Origin: Diphasiastrum complanatum
Taxonomy: Eukaryota > Streptophyta > Lycopodiopsida > Lycopodiales > Lycopodiaceae
Reading direction: 5' to 3'
DNA: 64,000 nucleotides
NCBI GenBank assembly: GCA_029204225.1
Contig: CM055092.1
Coordinates: 46,877,486-46,941,485, forward strand
Part shown: positions 12,508 through 24,532 of the stretch, in pieces
Layout of the letters: each line of letters begins with the position of its first letter
Numbering within the stretch: the first letter of the stretch is position 1
The notes under the pieces: model-generated
The model's input: the letters and a program-made list of their open reading frames with translations, nothing else
Database searches by the model: none
What the model was told of the DNA's origin: nothing
Program-made: the position numbers and the translations under genes

Positions 12508-12639
12508 CCGAATTTGCGTATTTGTGTTTGATTATAAAAGCGCCTTTTTTCCATTTCGACTTCAAGAGATCTTGTAACTGTATTTGCTTGTTGATCAAGT
12601 TGCCTGGTTGCATTTTTCGCTTTGATAATTCAGCAATCA

Positions 12640-13400
12640 TGTTTCTCATGGTTATTGCGTTTGCAATACTTCCAAAACATCTTCTTCTTCGACGAATGTG
12701 GGTTCGATGATTGTTATTGACCTTGAGTCTGTTTCTAATTCGATGTAGACTGCTTGGAGCTTTTTTGCTTCTATCATTTCAAGCCCTTGTTGATATGTAG
12801 AGCATGAGATGAAGAGGTAGATGAAGTATCTTGACTTCTTCGATTATCTTCTTGCAGCAACATAGTAATAAATCTGGTAAGAGCTAAATCTGAGTGTGTT
12901 GTGATGATCATCACCTAGTTCTCATATGTAGAGGGCAAGCTTGAAAGAAATGTCATAATTGACTCTTGATTGTCTATATAACTGATCCAACAGTGGCCAT
13001 CTGTTGCTAGAGATTCTTAAATTGGTTAATATAATTTTGAAGAGAATCATTGTTCGACATCTTGAGTGTGAAGAATTTTCTTCAAAGATGCAACTTGGTA
13101 GTTACGTCTCTCACATCATATAGTGAGCTCAGGATGTCTCAAACTTCTTTCAAAATTTTGGCTTTAGCTACGTGGCCAATATGAGTATCTGATATATTGA
13201 GGATAATAAGCACGAAAGCTTTACCATCCTTCAATTTCCATTTCGAGTCTTATGTGTCATCTTCAAGCTTTATTTCGATACCTGTAACAACATCCCACAA
13301 CTCATTGGTGATTAGCAAGGTCTTCATCTTAAATTTCCATAAATGATAATTGAATCCATTCAGCTTGTCTATGATAAGACCGGCTTTACTTTGAGAATAC
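12640..13400 (-). pseudogene. Gag of element C
   Basis: Minus translation gives a decayed UBN2-type gag: KLHL*RKFFTLKMS, YINQFKNL*QQMATVGS, SSLPSTYEN and a zinc knuckle in which the first Cys is replaced (FWKYCKRNNHEKHDC). Several stops, many of them consistent with C-to-T changes. It resembles the plus-strand gag of element F at 15067-15560. Confidence 0.65.
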
Positions 13401-13579
13401 ATCTGGAACTTTAGTCTATTGATGTTAAGAGAGATACCGTGCTATGGAAAATCAATTCTTTGATATCGAAACAGATTGATTCAAATTGAAAAATAATTTG
13501 ATATCGCAAAAGATATCAAGTATAAGACCTTGCGCTCTGATATAGTATTAGGCCTTGAAGAATCAATACTATGATACCA

Positions 13580-14631
13580 TGTTGGAAAGAGGTGTATAAA
13601 AGATAGATCAAATAAAATCGAATAAAAAGAATTCGACCAACAAGAATTAAAACTTATCGTGCGTTGCAGAGTAAACTATCTTTCTCTTTCTCTATGCATG
13701 ACTATGCCTATGAATTTCGAACAAAAAAATAATGATAGAAATCATGTTCGATCTTATAGTAACTAGCTTTGAAATCATTAGTATTACAGTAATTACGTAG
13801 CCAAACATTAAAACATTGAATTATTAGACAAATAATCAGTCGCGAAGAATTACAGAAATGCATACATTCTGAGATGAGCTTGAACGCAATAAGAAGATAG
13901 TATTGATTCGGTATGAAAACGAAACAGATATAAATGAATACACCTAAGTTTGCGGATCAAAGCCGCTTACTCTAAGCTATCTCTGAGCGGCTAAATATGA
14001 GTTTGAATTAAGTGCAATGTTAATAAACAGTAAGCACAATAGCAATTTTTAATCAACTCTAAAGAAGTGAGCTAGAATGCTCAAGAGTGTTCAAGCTTGC
14101 AGGCTTGAGAGAGAGAACGCTAATTATTCAATACTTGATGATTGATCTTCATGTTTCAATGCTTCCAATCTTGTGATGTAGGAATATGAACAATTATTTA
14201 TACTAAGCAATTAGGTCGTCAAATGTGTCATCCAGTTGGCTATGATGTGCTAGCATCCATATAGTTAGGACTTCTTAAAAATTACTTGCTTGATGAATTA
14301 ATCCAAGTTGGTGGCTTTGGTCGTAAACAGTTTGTCTACAAATTTCAAAGTAAACTGTCACTCTACAGAAATGAACGCAAACTGTCATGCAAAAAATGTG
14401 AAGGTCTTCGCCAACGTCATTTCCTAAACACTTGAGGCATCTGGCATTTTGTGAGAAAGCTGAAGTAAGAGAAAATTCCAAAAGACAAAAATCTTGAAAA
14501 TGCCAACACTGTGAGCCGGTTTTGAGTAGTTATGCAGATTGTGTAAACACATGAAAAAATCTACAAGTCCAGATAAAACTGGACGAAGATTAAAATATTG
14601 ATTAGTTGATTATTAGAAAAATAGTCCAACA
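13580..14631 (-). mobile_element. 5' LTR of element C, about 1.05 kb
   Basis: Plus-strand ends are TGTTGGAA and TCCAACA. Orientation is minus because its 14631 end matches the U3 start of the LTR at 39547 of element J. A degenerate primer site (minus TGGTATCATAG) adjoins at about 13569-13579. The right end interrupts the leader/LTR of plus-strand element F. Confidence 0.82.
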
Positions 14632-15673
14632 ATTCTCTGTACATCAATTGGTAACAGAACATTCCTATCAGAACTTGTGTTTATCCAGTTGTCGTCCTCT
14701 CTCCAAGAGATTGGTATCAAAGCAGGTCAACTAAGACGAGAGTCTATTCTGTTTACATTACTTACAGTAAAACATGTCTCTTACCGGTAACACCTCATCT
14801 TCTTCACCCAATGAAGTTTGGATCATGGAAAAGTTCAATGGTTCTAACTTCTACATTGGAAGTTAAAACTCCAGATGATGGTGATAGATAGAGACCTTTG
14901 GGATGCTGTAGACGGTCTGATCTGCAACCAGAGGACCATGCTAATCATCAATTAGCTAAGACATGGAAGATCAAGGATCAAAAGGCCCTAGCAATGATCG
15001 CGTTGAATTTGGACAACTCCCAAATTTCTCACATTACCACATGCAAGCCCACTAAGGATGCATTAGATGAGATTGTATGAGACTCAAGATGTAACCACAC
15101 GGTTGCACCTTCGAAGGAAGTTCTTTACACTTAGTATGTCTAATTCTACAACCATCCTTTCTCATGTCAACAGCTTCAAATCTTTATTAGATCAATTATC
15201 TGATGTTGAATGTGCTATTCAAGATGATGATGTTGTCATGACCTTGTTTTCTTCTCTACCAAAGTCCTACATGCACTTTATCTTGATGATATCCAAACAA
15301 CCTGACCTCACTCTTCAAAAGGTGATCGGTCATCTTTATCAAGAAGAAATACAAAGAAAGACCAGCGATCTGTCCGTCAAAGACAAGTCCTTGGTCCTAT
15401 ATACCAAGAAGAAAGAATATTCCAAGGGCAAAAGTCAAGAGCAGCAGTAGAAGGCTCATACTCAATCTGAGAACAGTGGATCGCGCAAGAAGCTCTTCTG
15501 TAGATACTATAAGAGAGCGAATCACGACATCAAAGAATGTCGCATCTGCATCTACAATGAGGCAAAGAAGTAGAAATACCCAAATACAGTTGAGTTCTCA
15601 AGTGTGGCTACTGCATAGCATCTCTGAGTTCGATCCTCTTCCAAAGTGTAGACAGACAAATATATTACAATAA
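14632..15673 (+). pseudogene. Leader and gag of copia element F
   Basis: A primer-site-like ATTGGTATCAAAGC lies at about 14710-14725, followed by a gag start at 14774 (MSLTGNTSSS). The frame is broken near 14862, resumes at 14898, and continues as the UBN2 domain (15067-15450, HLRRKFFTLSMSN, SLPKSYMHF). After a TAG at 15448 the same frame gives a zinc knuckle whose second Cys is Tyr (FCRYYKRANHDIKEC). Coding similarity is lost after 15570. The 5' LTR is cut off by the C insertion. Confidence 0.7.
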
Positions 15674-17228
15674 ATATAGTTTAATAGTTTTTGGATTGTT
15701 ACTATGCTTTTGAGTTTCATCAGCTTATCTCTCATCTAATGTGTACATCCATCAAATTATTTTTCATAATCAAATTTTATGGTTGTTCAAGAATGTCTTC
15801 CTTATTTACGTATTTCAATGTTAAATTTCATTCATTCTCTTTCATGTTGAATTGGCTTTAGATTAGTACTTTAAATCTGATTAGTATATAGATCAAAATT
15901 TGGAGTACTAGTCATTTGTTTCTCACTTTGTTGGTCAATGAATCCACCATTAATCCTCAAGAAGGTTCTCCATAGGTTAATTTAAAGCTTCCAAAACTTT
16001 TATTTCCTTGATCTCACCTCTAGTTTCAAAACCTATCTCAATTGTATTGAAGTTGAATTCTTATTTCAAGAATACAAATTCCCCCCATGTTGGCCCTCAA
16101 CTGCATTGTTTATGTTCTAAAGTGGTATTGTATTTCAAACTTATAATGAAAGAGTAGCTTCTTTAAAGTCTATCTACTTTTCTGTCTAATGGGTTGACTG
16201 TTAATCCTAAAGGTTTCGCATGTTATCTAGCCTTTGATTTTATGTGTATTTTGACATATTTGATTATGAGGAGCATATAGTCTTTTATTAACTTCAATAT
16301 CAAATTTGGTTTGATGCATTGTATAAGTTTCTTGGCCGCAATTCAAAGTTTGGTGAATCTTGATGATCAAATCTTGAAAGCTTTTTTAGCATAAACTAAA
16401 TATCAAACTATTGAACAAAGATGAACAAATGTAGACAAGTTATTTGCTTTATTTTGGTAGAGCATGATCCTTGGTAATCTCCCCTTTCATTATTCAAGCA
16501 ACTTTGTGTACTTTGTAGTGCAAAGTTGATGGACGTTCCAAGGGTAAGGCAATTACATCAATTACATGAAACGTGCTTTTTTATCTTTGGAAAACATGGA
16601 GAAAAAAATCAACATGATCCTCATCCTACACGCACAACCAAAAAACCCCTCTCCTTCAAGGGCTTTATGAGGTCTTAGATGTTGTCCTCAACCCCATACA
16701 ACATTGGGGCCAGTTTTTTAAGTGCACATAAAATTAGAATCAAAATCTAGCCTCACAAAAAGGAGTTAAATTTCAGCCATGCATTTGCAACTACTATGTC
16801 AGGTATCCTTCATTCGATGGCTAGCTACCATCCTCTAGTGGGTTTCGCCACTCCCATAGCTCAGCCTACCATTGCCATTAGCCAGCCTCCTCATAAAGGA
16901 TACCTAGTACATCCTTTTTGTTAGAATTTGTAGTCTTGTAATACTAGGAGCCATTTATAATAATCACGAATAATGTCTATCACCCAAAACACTTGATATA
17001 GAATGTTAATAATCTATTATGAATATTATATTCTCATCCACAGAATATTGTAGGCCCTAGTTGTGACTCATCAGCCATCAGTATCTCTATATAACTATAA
17101 TATATACTATGCTGCAAAGAGATGCAAGACAGCTAATTTCCTTCATACTGTAATTGTTTCCTCCTCAGTAGTATCATGGAAGCAGCAAGCCACCTGCAGA
17201 AAGGCATGAACAACAAGAAGTATATCTG
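15674..17228. other. No gene recognised
   Basis: AT-rich sequence with no credible long frame, LTR end or RNA gene. It forms the downstream flank of the lipid-transfer-like gene. Confidence 0.5.
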
Positions 17229-17308
17229 TCAGCTATAGTTACAATTGATGCAGACACCAGGGGGCAAGATCATATGGACTCTAGAGGACCCACCTTCAAT
17301 GAGCTCCA

Positions 17309-17623
17309 TTAGCATGTAATCGCCGCGAGGCCACATTTTGTAGGCATCTGCATGGCCTTCGCAAGGTCCGCCGCGGAAAGACTGGCAGATGCCATGACTT
17401 CGCAAAGACATGTGGGATCAACGCTGCTTATAGCATCGCAACACTGTGTACTGGGATCCCCGTTGGCTCCTGTAAGGTCAGTGGCGCAAGGATTAAGTGT
17501 CTGCTGGGTGTTGCTGGGGCAAGTAGACTGCGCCAGCACCTGCTGCATCTTGTGGCCAGTAAGGGTGATGAACATAAGCAAGAGGAGGAGAAGGAGGGCA
17601 TGGTTGGATCTCTTCATTGCCAT
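17309..17623 (-). CDS. Non-specific lipid-transfer-like protein (8-cysteine motif), secreted
   Basis: A single-exon 104-residue protein. Residues 1-32 form a signal peptide with a run of seven Leu after MAMKRSNHA and a cleavage-like site after VLAQ. The mature part has eight cysteines in the nsLTP order C-x10-C-x14-CC-x9-CxC-x22-C-x6-C. In this family the eight cysteines form four disulfides around a hydrophobic tunnel that binds lipids in the apoplast or at the cell wall. The protein stops right after the eighth Cys, so it lacks the long Ser/Ala-rich, GPI-anchored tail of LTPG members. The start is chosen because the open frame upstream (to 17806) is not protein-like and a TATA-like box lies about 50 bp upstream. 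Closest to type D/G nsLTPs; a 2S-albumin or hybrid proline-rich relative is less likely. Probably functional: no breaks. Confidence 0.85.
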   Translation of the reverse strand: MAMKRSNHALLLLLLLMFITLTGHKMQQVLAQSTCPSNTQQTLNPCATDLTGANGDPSTQCCDAISSVDPTCLCEVMASASLSAADLAKAMQMPTKCGLAAITC

Positions 17624-17667
17624 TGCTGCTGTTGACGAATAGGAATATAATAAAGCGGTGAGAAACC

Positions 17668-17677
17668 AAACATAAAT
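17668..17677 (-). promoter_or_regulatory. TATA-like box of the lipid-transfer-like gene
   Basis: Minus strand reads CTCTATTTATG about 45-55 bp upstream of the chosen start codon, a usual spacing if the 5' UTR is short. Based on position and sequence only. Confidence 0.45.
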
Positions 17678-17899
17678 AGAGATGAGGTGGACGGTAAAGC
17701 ATGGGCATAAAGGACGGCTTATGTAGAAGTCGGCATTTTCTTCTTCCTTCGCTAAGTGGTTCATGCATTGTATGTTTTTCCGTCTTCCTCGGAACACGTC
17801 CTTCATCTTTTTCCTTTGAGTTTGGGTGTTTCAGGTATGAGATGTGTGTTGCCGAGAGAGAGAGATCAGAGAGATGTGCTGATTGATTGATCAAAGAAA

Positions 17900-18530
17900 A
17901 CTGATGTTGATTGACTGATCATGATCAAGGAAAACTCACACTTATGAAATGAACATGTACAATAATATGCACCTGATTTGATAAAGTTGTCTTGTTGAAG
18001 GGAATTCTACTCCTAATGAGTTGCGAGCAATTGATTAGCATGCACACTAAGAGGCAACACATATTCAAGTCATGCTTATGAAGTGAATGCGTTCCACAAT
18101 ATGCACCTTGATATAAAGCTTTATGAAAAAGTGAATTTCATTTTTGATTGGGTAGGTGCCATTTCTCTTTGATAAATCTGTTGATCAAAGAGGATGTCTA
18201 TACTTTTCTATGAAGGACCTAACACATTCACCAAGAGATAATTTGCTATAAGATTAACTTTCACTTTCAGCTTCAATCTCATCTCATTGGCTTGTTAATA
18301 GCTATAATTAGTATCTCATCATGCAACAAGAGCAAATTCATTCATTAATATTCCTTCATTGAACTCTATGATTAAGGTGCATGCAAGGGCTAGACAGGGT
18401 TGACTATTGTGTATGAATGTTGGGCAAATTTCATAGGGATCAAGCCCAAAAATATATATATACAAATGAGAACAACACCACCCTTTATCTAGTGTCATGC
18501 CATTATGAGAGTGGTGAGGCACTTCAAATA
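17900..18530. other. Upstream flank of the lipid-transfer-like gene
   Basis: No gene recognised. Two diverged copies of a short passage (ACACTTATGAAATGAACATG near 17938 and a related one near 18070) suggest an old local duplication. Confidence 0.4.
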
Positions 18531-18532
18531 TC

Positions 18533-18910
18533 CATTAGAGGAGTTTTGAGTTCCAAAAAGACCCTTTAAAAATTCGTGCAAGATGCCTTTTTTATTATTA
18601 AAATATTATAACACTAATACTTTTTACTTGCCATAACTTTTTAATTGTAGCTCAGAAGTATGTCATATAACATATTATTAGAAAGCTCTTGTCGAGCGAT
18701 TTCCAATGCACCAAACTCTGCTAAATTCAGACTTACCACTAAAAAGTTATGCCATTTCTAGTATGGAATCAAAATGTGGACTCAAAAAGTTACGTTACGT
18801 AGATTTCAAATTTGAGTGTTTTGATTGGTCCATGTGTAAGAAAAATTTGAGAAAAAATATAAAAGGAATCTTTACAAAGGGTCTTTTTTGGATTTAGAAC
18901 TCCTCTAATG
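18533..18910. mobile_element. MITE-like element with about 35-bp inverted ends
   Basis: The left end CATTAGAGGAGTTTTGAG and the following CCAAAAAGACCCTTT reappear as reverse complement at 18868-18910. A TA flanks both inner termini (TA before GAGGAG, TA after CTCCTC), as for Tc1/mariner-type insertions. Total length is about 375 bp, AT-rich, with no coding capacity. The interior also contains the inverted pair ATAACTTTTTA / AAAAGTTAT. Confidence 0.7.
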
Positions 18911-19159
18911 TAAAATCACTTGAGCGATCCAAAGTGTGCTCCACCAATCACACCATACTCCTTACTCGATAAAGGTTTTCCATGCTTTTAGGTGTAGGAC
19001 TCGAGGAGAGTGAGATATCTTCTCAAACTCTAGTTAAAAAAGCATGGTTCTTATGCCAAATGTGAAGATAAATATCTCCCAATATAGGCCTAAAGGGTGA
19101 GCTCTAACTCTTTTTAATGTAACAAGTACAAAGACAAATACTTGCCCCTCAAATACATA

Positions 19160-19560
19160 CGGTGTTTTGCCACACGAACTGGGACTTACCCGAAATTTTT
19201 TTTTTTTGCGTGACTAATCCACGTGTGACACATACACGCAAAAAAATTTCAGGCACCCCGGCAGGTCAAAAAAATGTTGACTGTGGGTGCGGGAAGAGGA
19301 AAACCAATTTTAAATTTTTGGCGTGGCTCTGCCACGTGTGGTAGTGCCATGCTAGAAATTTAAAATCCAATTTTTTTTTAGATTTGGCGCCTTGTACATT
19401 GGCATGGCACAACCACACATGGAAGAGCCACAAAAAGTCGTTAAATAACCACATTTTCAAGTGATATCTAATCTGGAGATTTGCCACGTGTGGGACTACC
19501 ACGCGTGGCAAAAATTATAGAGACTCTTTCTAGAGATTTGCCACGCGTGGCAAATAAACA
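19160..19560. repeat. Cluster of CACGTG/ACGCGT palindromes and hairpins
   Basis: Nested inverted sequences include GAAATTTTTTTT with GCGTG paired to CACGCAAAAAAATTTC (19190-19251), a hairpin around GCCACGTGTGG (19305-19365), and the palindromes CCACGTGTGGGACTACCACG and TTGCCACGCGTGGCAAA (19485-19552). No coding. It may be a decayed non-autonomous transposon end or a dense G-box region. Confidence 0.5.
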
Positions 19561-20700
19561 ACCTATGATTTTCAAACTGTCTACTATACGTGATTTTTTT
19601 AAGATTAAGCCAATAGCTCGCTAGCTTAGATATCAAATATTTTGATTGCTCTGGTATTGTCATATCTTACGAATGGTTATCATTTTATATTCTAGAAAAT
19701 GACGAAGTGGTTATCAATATTGTCTAGAGACATTCTTATTGGTTAAGATAAATTGGAATTATCCTTTAGTGATATATTCACAATTTATTGGTTTTTCTGA
19801 AAATTTTATTAAGCACGATTGAGTGAAAATACATTAGTTTTTGTTTCAAATTATTGATTTTTTTTTTTCTATTTAAGCTATTTTCATGATATTAGTAAGA
19901 TGACGATGTGAATATATAATTTGCATGATTGTGCATACTTGATTGTGATGAATTGCATTGTCAACATTTTGGACTGAGCAAACAAGCAAAGAAAAAAAAT
20001 CGTAAACAGTAGGTGTATATCTACAACTTTTTTCTTATTTGAAAAGATTAGTCATTTTGACAAGAATGAGGATATGAAGATATTGCTTTTATAGATTTTC
20101 AATATAGTGAAGATGCTTCAGAAGGAAAATGTTTTTGAGGCATATAGAAATAATCAACGTATGCTCACTAATTGTTTTCTTTTGGTCAATCAATGTTTGC
20201 AGATCTTTAATAAGCTATAGATTTGATTGAAAGCATTTGATTTTAAATGAATCCAAAGTGATTGCCAAATAGAACTCAAGATAGACTTAAAAAATTAAAA
20301 AATGTATAAAGATCCAATAATTATGTAAACTATCATTTTAGCACAAAAATGGTTGTGACATATATATAATTTATTCATCATCAAAAGATTCAAATTTATC
20401 AACTAATATATCTTGCAAGTCATCTCCACTTAGATGAATTTCATCATCACTATAGTAATCGGACTCTCTCTCAATAGTCGTTTGTGTTATAATCATCCAA
20501 TTCATTTCTAGTATTTTCAACAATATTTAAGGAACTTGGAGAGATTTCTATATCCTCATCAACCATGTTTGTGTTGTCAATATTCAAATCCTCCATTCTC
20601 AATATAAGAATTTTCAAATACATTTCTTGCGTGTGGCTTAACTTAAACAACATATCACCGTTTTTTGTTTAGTCGATCCGGTTGAAAAAATGCCTACACA
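19561..20700. other. No gene recognised
   Basis: AT-rich sequence. A short minus-strand open frame (20471-20653) is Asp/Asn-rich and has no recognisable motif. Confidence 0.4.
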
Positions 20701-22094
20701 TTTAACAATGTTAAGCTGAAAAAAGTGTTATGAACATGGAACTAAGGTCCACAATAGTTAGTTGTAATGAAATAGTGTAAATTTTTTATTATGATTGAGA
20801 AAAAATGAATGTAAAACTCCATCATATCTTATGTTTGATGTTTGATCTGGGTGAGTTTGCATCTCTTTCTTTGAGTAGATGTTGATTTTTTCACATTGGC
20901 GGGATTGGTAGAATTGGTTTATTTCTAACCAAAGATCAAGTTATGGATTTGGATCTTGATTGATCCCAAATTCTTCACATGGTATCAGAGCTTGTGTTGC
21001 AGGTTATGAACCCATTACCAAGAATTTACTTAGTGTGAGTCAATTTCTAAGTAAAGGTTTCAAACTTGAGTTTGTTGAAGATGGTGCATGATCAAAAGGA
21101 AGGATATCTTGATTGCAAAATGTAAAAGGCAAGGGAAATTGTTCAAACTAAATGCTTGTGTTATTGCTAACATTGTTGGATTTGTGGCAAGTGAGCAAAT
21201 ACCTATTCAAAAGGTTTGGCATAAAAGGATGGGGAACCTCAACTTCAAGTCATTGGAGGTAACAACTAGAAAGCAAGTTGTGATAGGTCTTCCAACTTCC
21301 TTAAAAAGTATCAATCATGTTTGTGAGTCTTGTGATTTGTCAAAGTCACATATACTACCTTATACTAGATCTACAAAGCCTTTTCAAATTGTACATTCGG
21401 ATGAATTACTACAACTAGCAATAGTGGAGCTAAGATATATGTAACTTTCATTGATGATTTTAGTAGATTTTGTTGGATGTATCTAATAAAGAGCAAAGAT
21501 GAGGTGTATGATGTCTTAGTTAAGTTCAAGAATGCAAGGGAGAACCAATTTTCCACAAGGATCAAGTGATTAAGCAGTGAAATTGGTGGTGAGTACATAT
21601 CTACCAAGTTCAAGGCTTTTTGTGATGAGCATGGGATCAAGAGGGAGTATACTACACCAAGGACCCCACAACAAAATGGAGTGGGCGAGAGGAAGAATAG
21701 GACTTTATGTGAAAGTTCTAAAGCCATGAGGTTAAATGCTAACCTTGATAAGCCATTTTGGGATCAAGCTTTGTTGTGTGCTAATTTCTTGTGCAATAGG
21801 TGGCCGAGTGTTTTTTTAGATGGAAGGACACCTTTTGAGATGCTATTCAAGTTGTTGGGAAGAATGTGGAGGAAGGAAAGAGGACAATTCTTAAAAAAAA
21901 CATTCCTTAAGGGGGGACACAGATTGGATTTGAAGAGGATTGTCAAGGCCTCCTCGAATTGGCTACCAAATTTTTGGTTAGTTAAAAAGCAACCAATTAT
22001 TGTACAAATGCTTAGTAAAAATGCTCAACACTCCATTAGCAAGTCTCATAGACTTTTTAATTATGATGTCTATCTTTGTAAAGAAGTACTATAA
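20700..22094 (+). mobile_element. Copia element H: LTR end, primer site and protease/integrase remnant
   Basis: The presumed LTR ends TTCTTCACA at 20979 and the primer site TGGTATCAGAGC follows at 20980-20991. Within 30 bp the sequence is already the protease C-terminus (NLLSVSQFLSKGFKLEF with stops), so gag and most of protease are deleted. From 21088 follow RQGKLFKLNA, the His/Cys GAG-pre-integrase zinc region (VWHKRMGNLNF, CESCDLSKSH) and integrase core pieces (DDFSRFCWMYL, PQQNGVGERKNRTLCES, FLDGRTPFEML). After about 21860 the frame is scrambled. The LTR start could not be fixed. Confidence 0.75.
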
Positions 22095-22124
22095 GATATC
22101 ATATAACTACATTCTCAAGAAGAG

Positions 22125-23160
22125 CAAGAAAGTACCATGACCCTTGATGCTTATATATTCTTTGAGATGTTCCTCCCTTAAACATAAATTTAGAGCATAA
22201 TAAGAACACATGTGAGAGTTGGTCCTAAATTTAGGAATTGTAAAACTAGTGTGGGGTGGTGGGGTGGTGGGCTTTTAATATGTTTGTGATGTCAAGAATA
22301 GAAAAGAATACCCTATTGGCATAAGCCAACACAACAAATTCTAACACATATTGCAACCTTCCCCTTTAAATGTAGCAAATTTACAAAATAATCAAGAAAG
22401 ATGTAAAAACTAGTCCCAAACTTAGGGGTTATCTATTGACTCAAGCATGGTAAACTCAAAGTGCTTTTCCATGTACAACATACTTGCAATGATGAGAATC
22501 ACAAGAAAGAAAAGTGTCTTCCATTAGCCAATAGCATGACTTTTGACACTTATATTGAAATCTCTCTCATCCAAATATAACAAATTTATTCCTTAACTAG
22601 GAGAACTTGTGAACATTGGCTTTGATCCTAGGAAATGTCCAACAATTCAAGGGTGGTGGACTTGAGGCCTTTTCCATGTATCACGTATTTGCGATGTCGA
22701 GAATATAAAAAAAAAATAGTTGTCTCATGTAAGCCAACAACATGATCCTTGATAATTATAATGATATGTTCATCATCTAAATGTAACAAATTTAAAGCAT
22801 AACAAAGAAAAATCTTGAAGACTAGCTCTGAACATAGGGATTGTTTATAACAACTCAAGGTTGGTGACTCAAAAACTTTTCATGTATCACACTGTTGTAA
22901 GGTCAAGAATACCAAGATAAAAAGACATATAAAGTAAGCCAACACCGCAATCTTTAATACTTATATTGCGGTATTTCTCTTATAAATATAAGAAATTCAC
23001 AACAAAACCAAGAAAATCTATAAAAATTGGCCTTGAACCTAGAAATTGTGTAACAACTTAAAGAGCAACGAAATCATAGACTTTTTTCATGTACTATATT
23101 AGCGATAGTGTTGAGAATATAAAGAGGAAACCATAGCAAACTTAGTACAACTAGAGTTTT
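22125..23160. repeat. Degenerate tandem repeat, unit about 200 bp, about five copies
   Basis: The same word order recurs: CTTAGG-GATTGT, CAACTCAAG-GTGGTG, TTTTCCATGTATCAC, GCGATGTCAAGAATATAAA, TAAGCCAACA, GATCCTTGATACTTATATT, TAACAAATTTA-AGCATAAC, AAGACTAGTCCTGAAC. The TTAGG-type landmark falls near 22230, 22428, 22628, 22838 and 23039, spacing 195-210 bp. Units are strongly diverged. No coding; satellite-like and not explained by any element found nearby. Confidence 0.8.
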
Positions 23161-24118
23161 TAATTTGGGCTATTTTTTACTATTTGGATATATTTTTATT
23201 TTCTTGTTCGAAATTTTTTAAATATGACCATCAAAACCAAAAAATAGTTAGTCTAAGTTTAATATGATCATAATAGATTTGATAATATTTAGGCTTAGAT
23301 TTTGAATATTTACCTTTATGTGAAAGAAATATTCAATACATAAAACTATTTTTTGCCTAATTTTGCTATACTTTTGAATATCAACAAAAAATAAATCGCC
23401 AACTCTATGATAATTTTGCTATTTTATATTTTGAAATAAAAAACACTGAATATAACATAATCATGTTCTATTATCTTTCTTGATAAATTTCATCACGATT
23501 ACCTTGATTGCATCCCCCTGCACCATCAATTTTCTCGTCACCCATCATCTTCTCAATAGTATTGGCCATCATATTCATTGTTGTAATAAACATCATTGAT
23601 CATGATCACCATCCTCTTCTCAGTGTCTGGTATCATGACAAATTTAGTTACAATCTTTTTTCTACCTATACCATCCTTTATGAGACTGGTGAAGCCAATC
23701 ACATAGTTAATAATATCAAGTGTTTTTTAGTGACAAAACTCAAGTCCTAATTTGCATTGAACACTTATTGCTATCTATCTCATTATCTGTTTTGAAATTT
23801 TCAGTCATCCTTATGTGTTGGACATCATTTAATCATGTGTTATATGATTCCTAACATAACTCTACAATTAAAGAGAATTTAACAAAAATGTTCATACTCA
23901 TCGCATATGGATGTTAAATCTAGGCCCACAAATCTTATACAAAGATTAAGTTATGCTTATTCTACTCTCAATGTTGTATGGAGAGATTGACTAGGATATT
24001 TGAAGCTTTTTATCGTCATCCCACTCACTAATTTCTCATCCGCACACCCATTTTCTCACGAGTCACCTTTCTTATCTAATCCCTCTCTAATCACGTCAAC
24101 ACCATCATCCTTGACATT

Positions 24119-24177
<59 letters not shown>

Positions 24178-24530
24178 AAACAATTACCTTCTTACGTCAA
24201 AATAATAAACCATATTGGTTACGTACTAGTTTAAGTAAGCATTTCAATTTAGAACATGCTCAAAACACAACCTCATTCATTGCAAAAGTTATAGTGGACC
24301 TGGTTCCAAAAGTTATGGTTTTTCCCATCCGAAAAAATTATGAGTCCATCATTGGCCACTTAGGAAGAAACACTTTAGGAAGAAAGTTGACAATCAGTAC
24401 GATATTTATAAGACAGCTTATCATGTGCAAAGCCCGCTTCTCTAAAACATATAATTTGAAAATTTTTATTTGGTTTTAGAGACACGATCTATTTAGCACA
24501 AAGACTTATGTTTAAAGTAAGGAAGAAGTA
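23161..24530. other. AT-rich region with a (CT)n tract
   Basis: No gene recognised. A (CT)n tract occupies about 24124-24175. The segment next to 24533 is the 3' flank of the sugar transporter. Confidence 0.5.
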
Positions 24531-24532
24531 TG

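Noticed and set aside
17352-17894. Other frames over the lipid-transfer-like gene and its upstream region
   Set aside because: Shadows of the 8-Cys frame or of its leader; no signal or motif.
22125-23160. CRISPR-like array
   Set aside because: Units are 200 bp long, strongly diverged and in a plant genome; no short identical repeats with unique spacers.
24000-24479. 159-codon plus-strand frame with a Ser-Leu repeat
   Set aside because: It is driven by the (CT)n tract; the flanking residues have no domain or homologous pattern.
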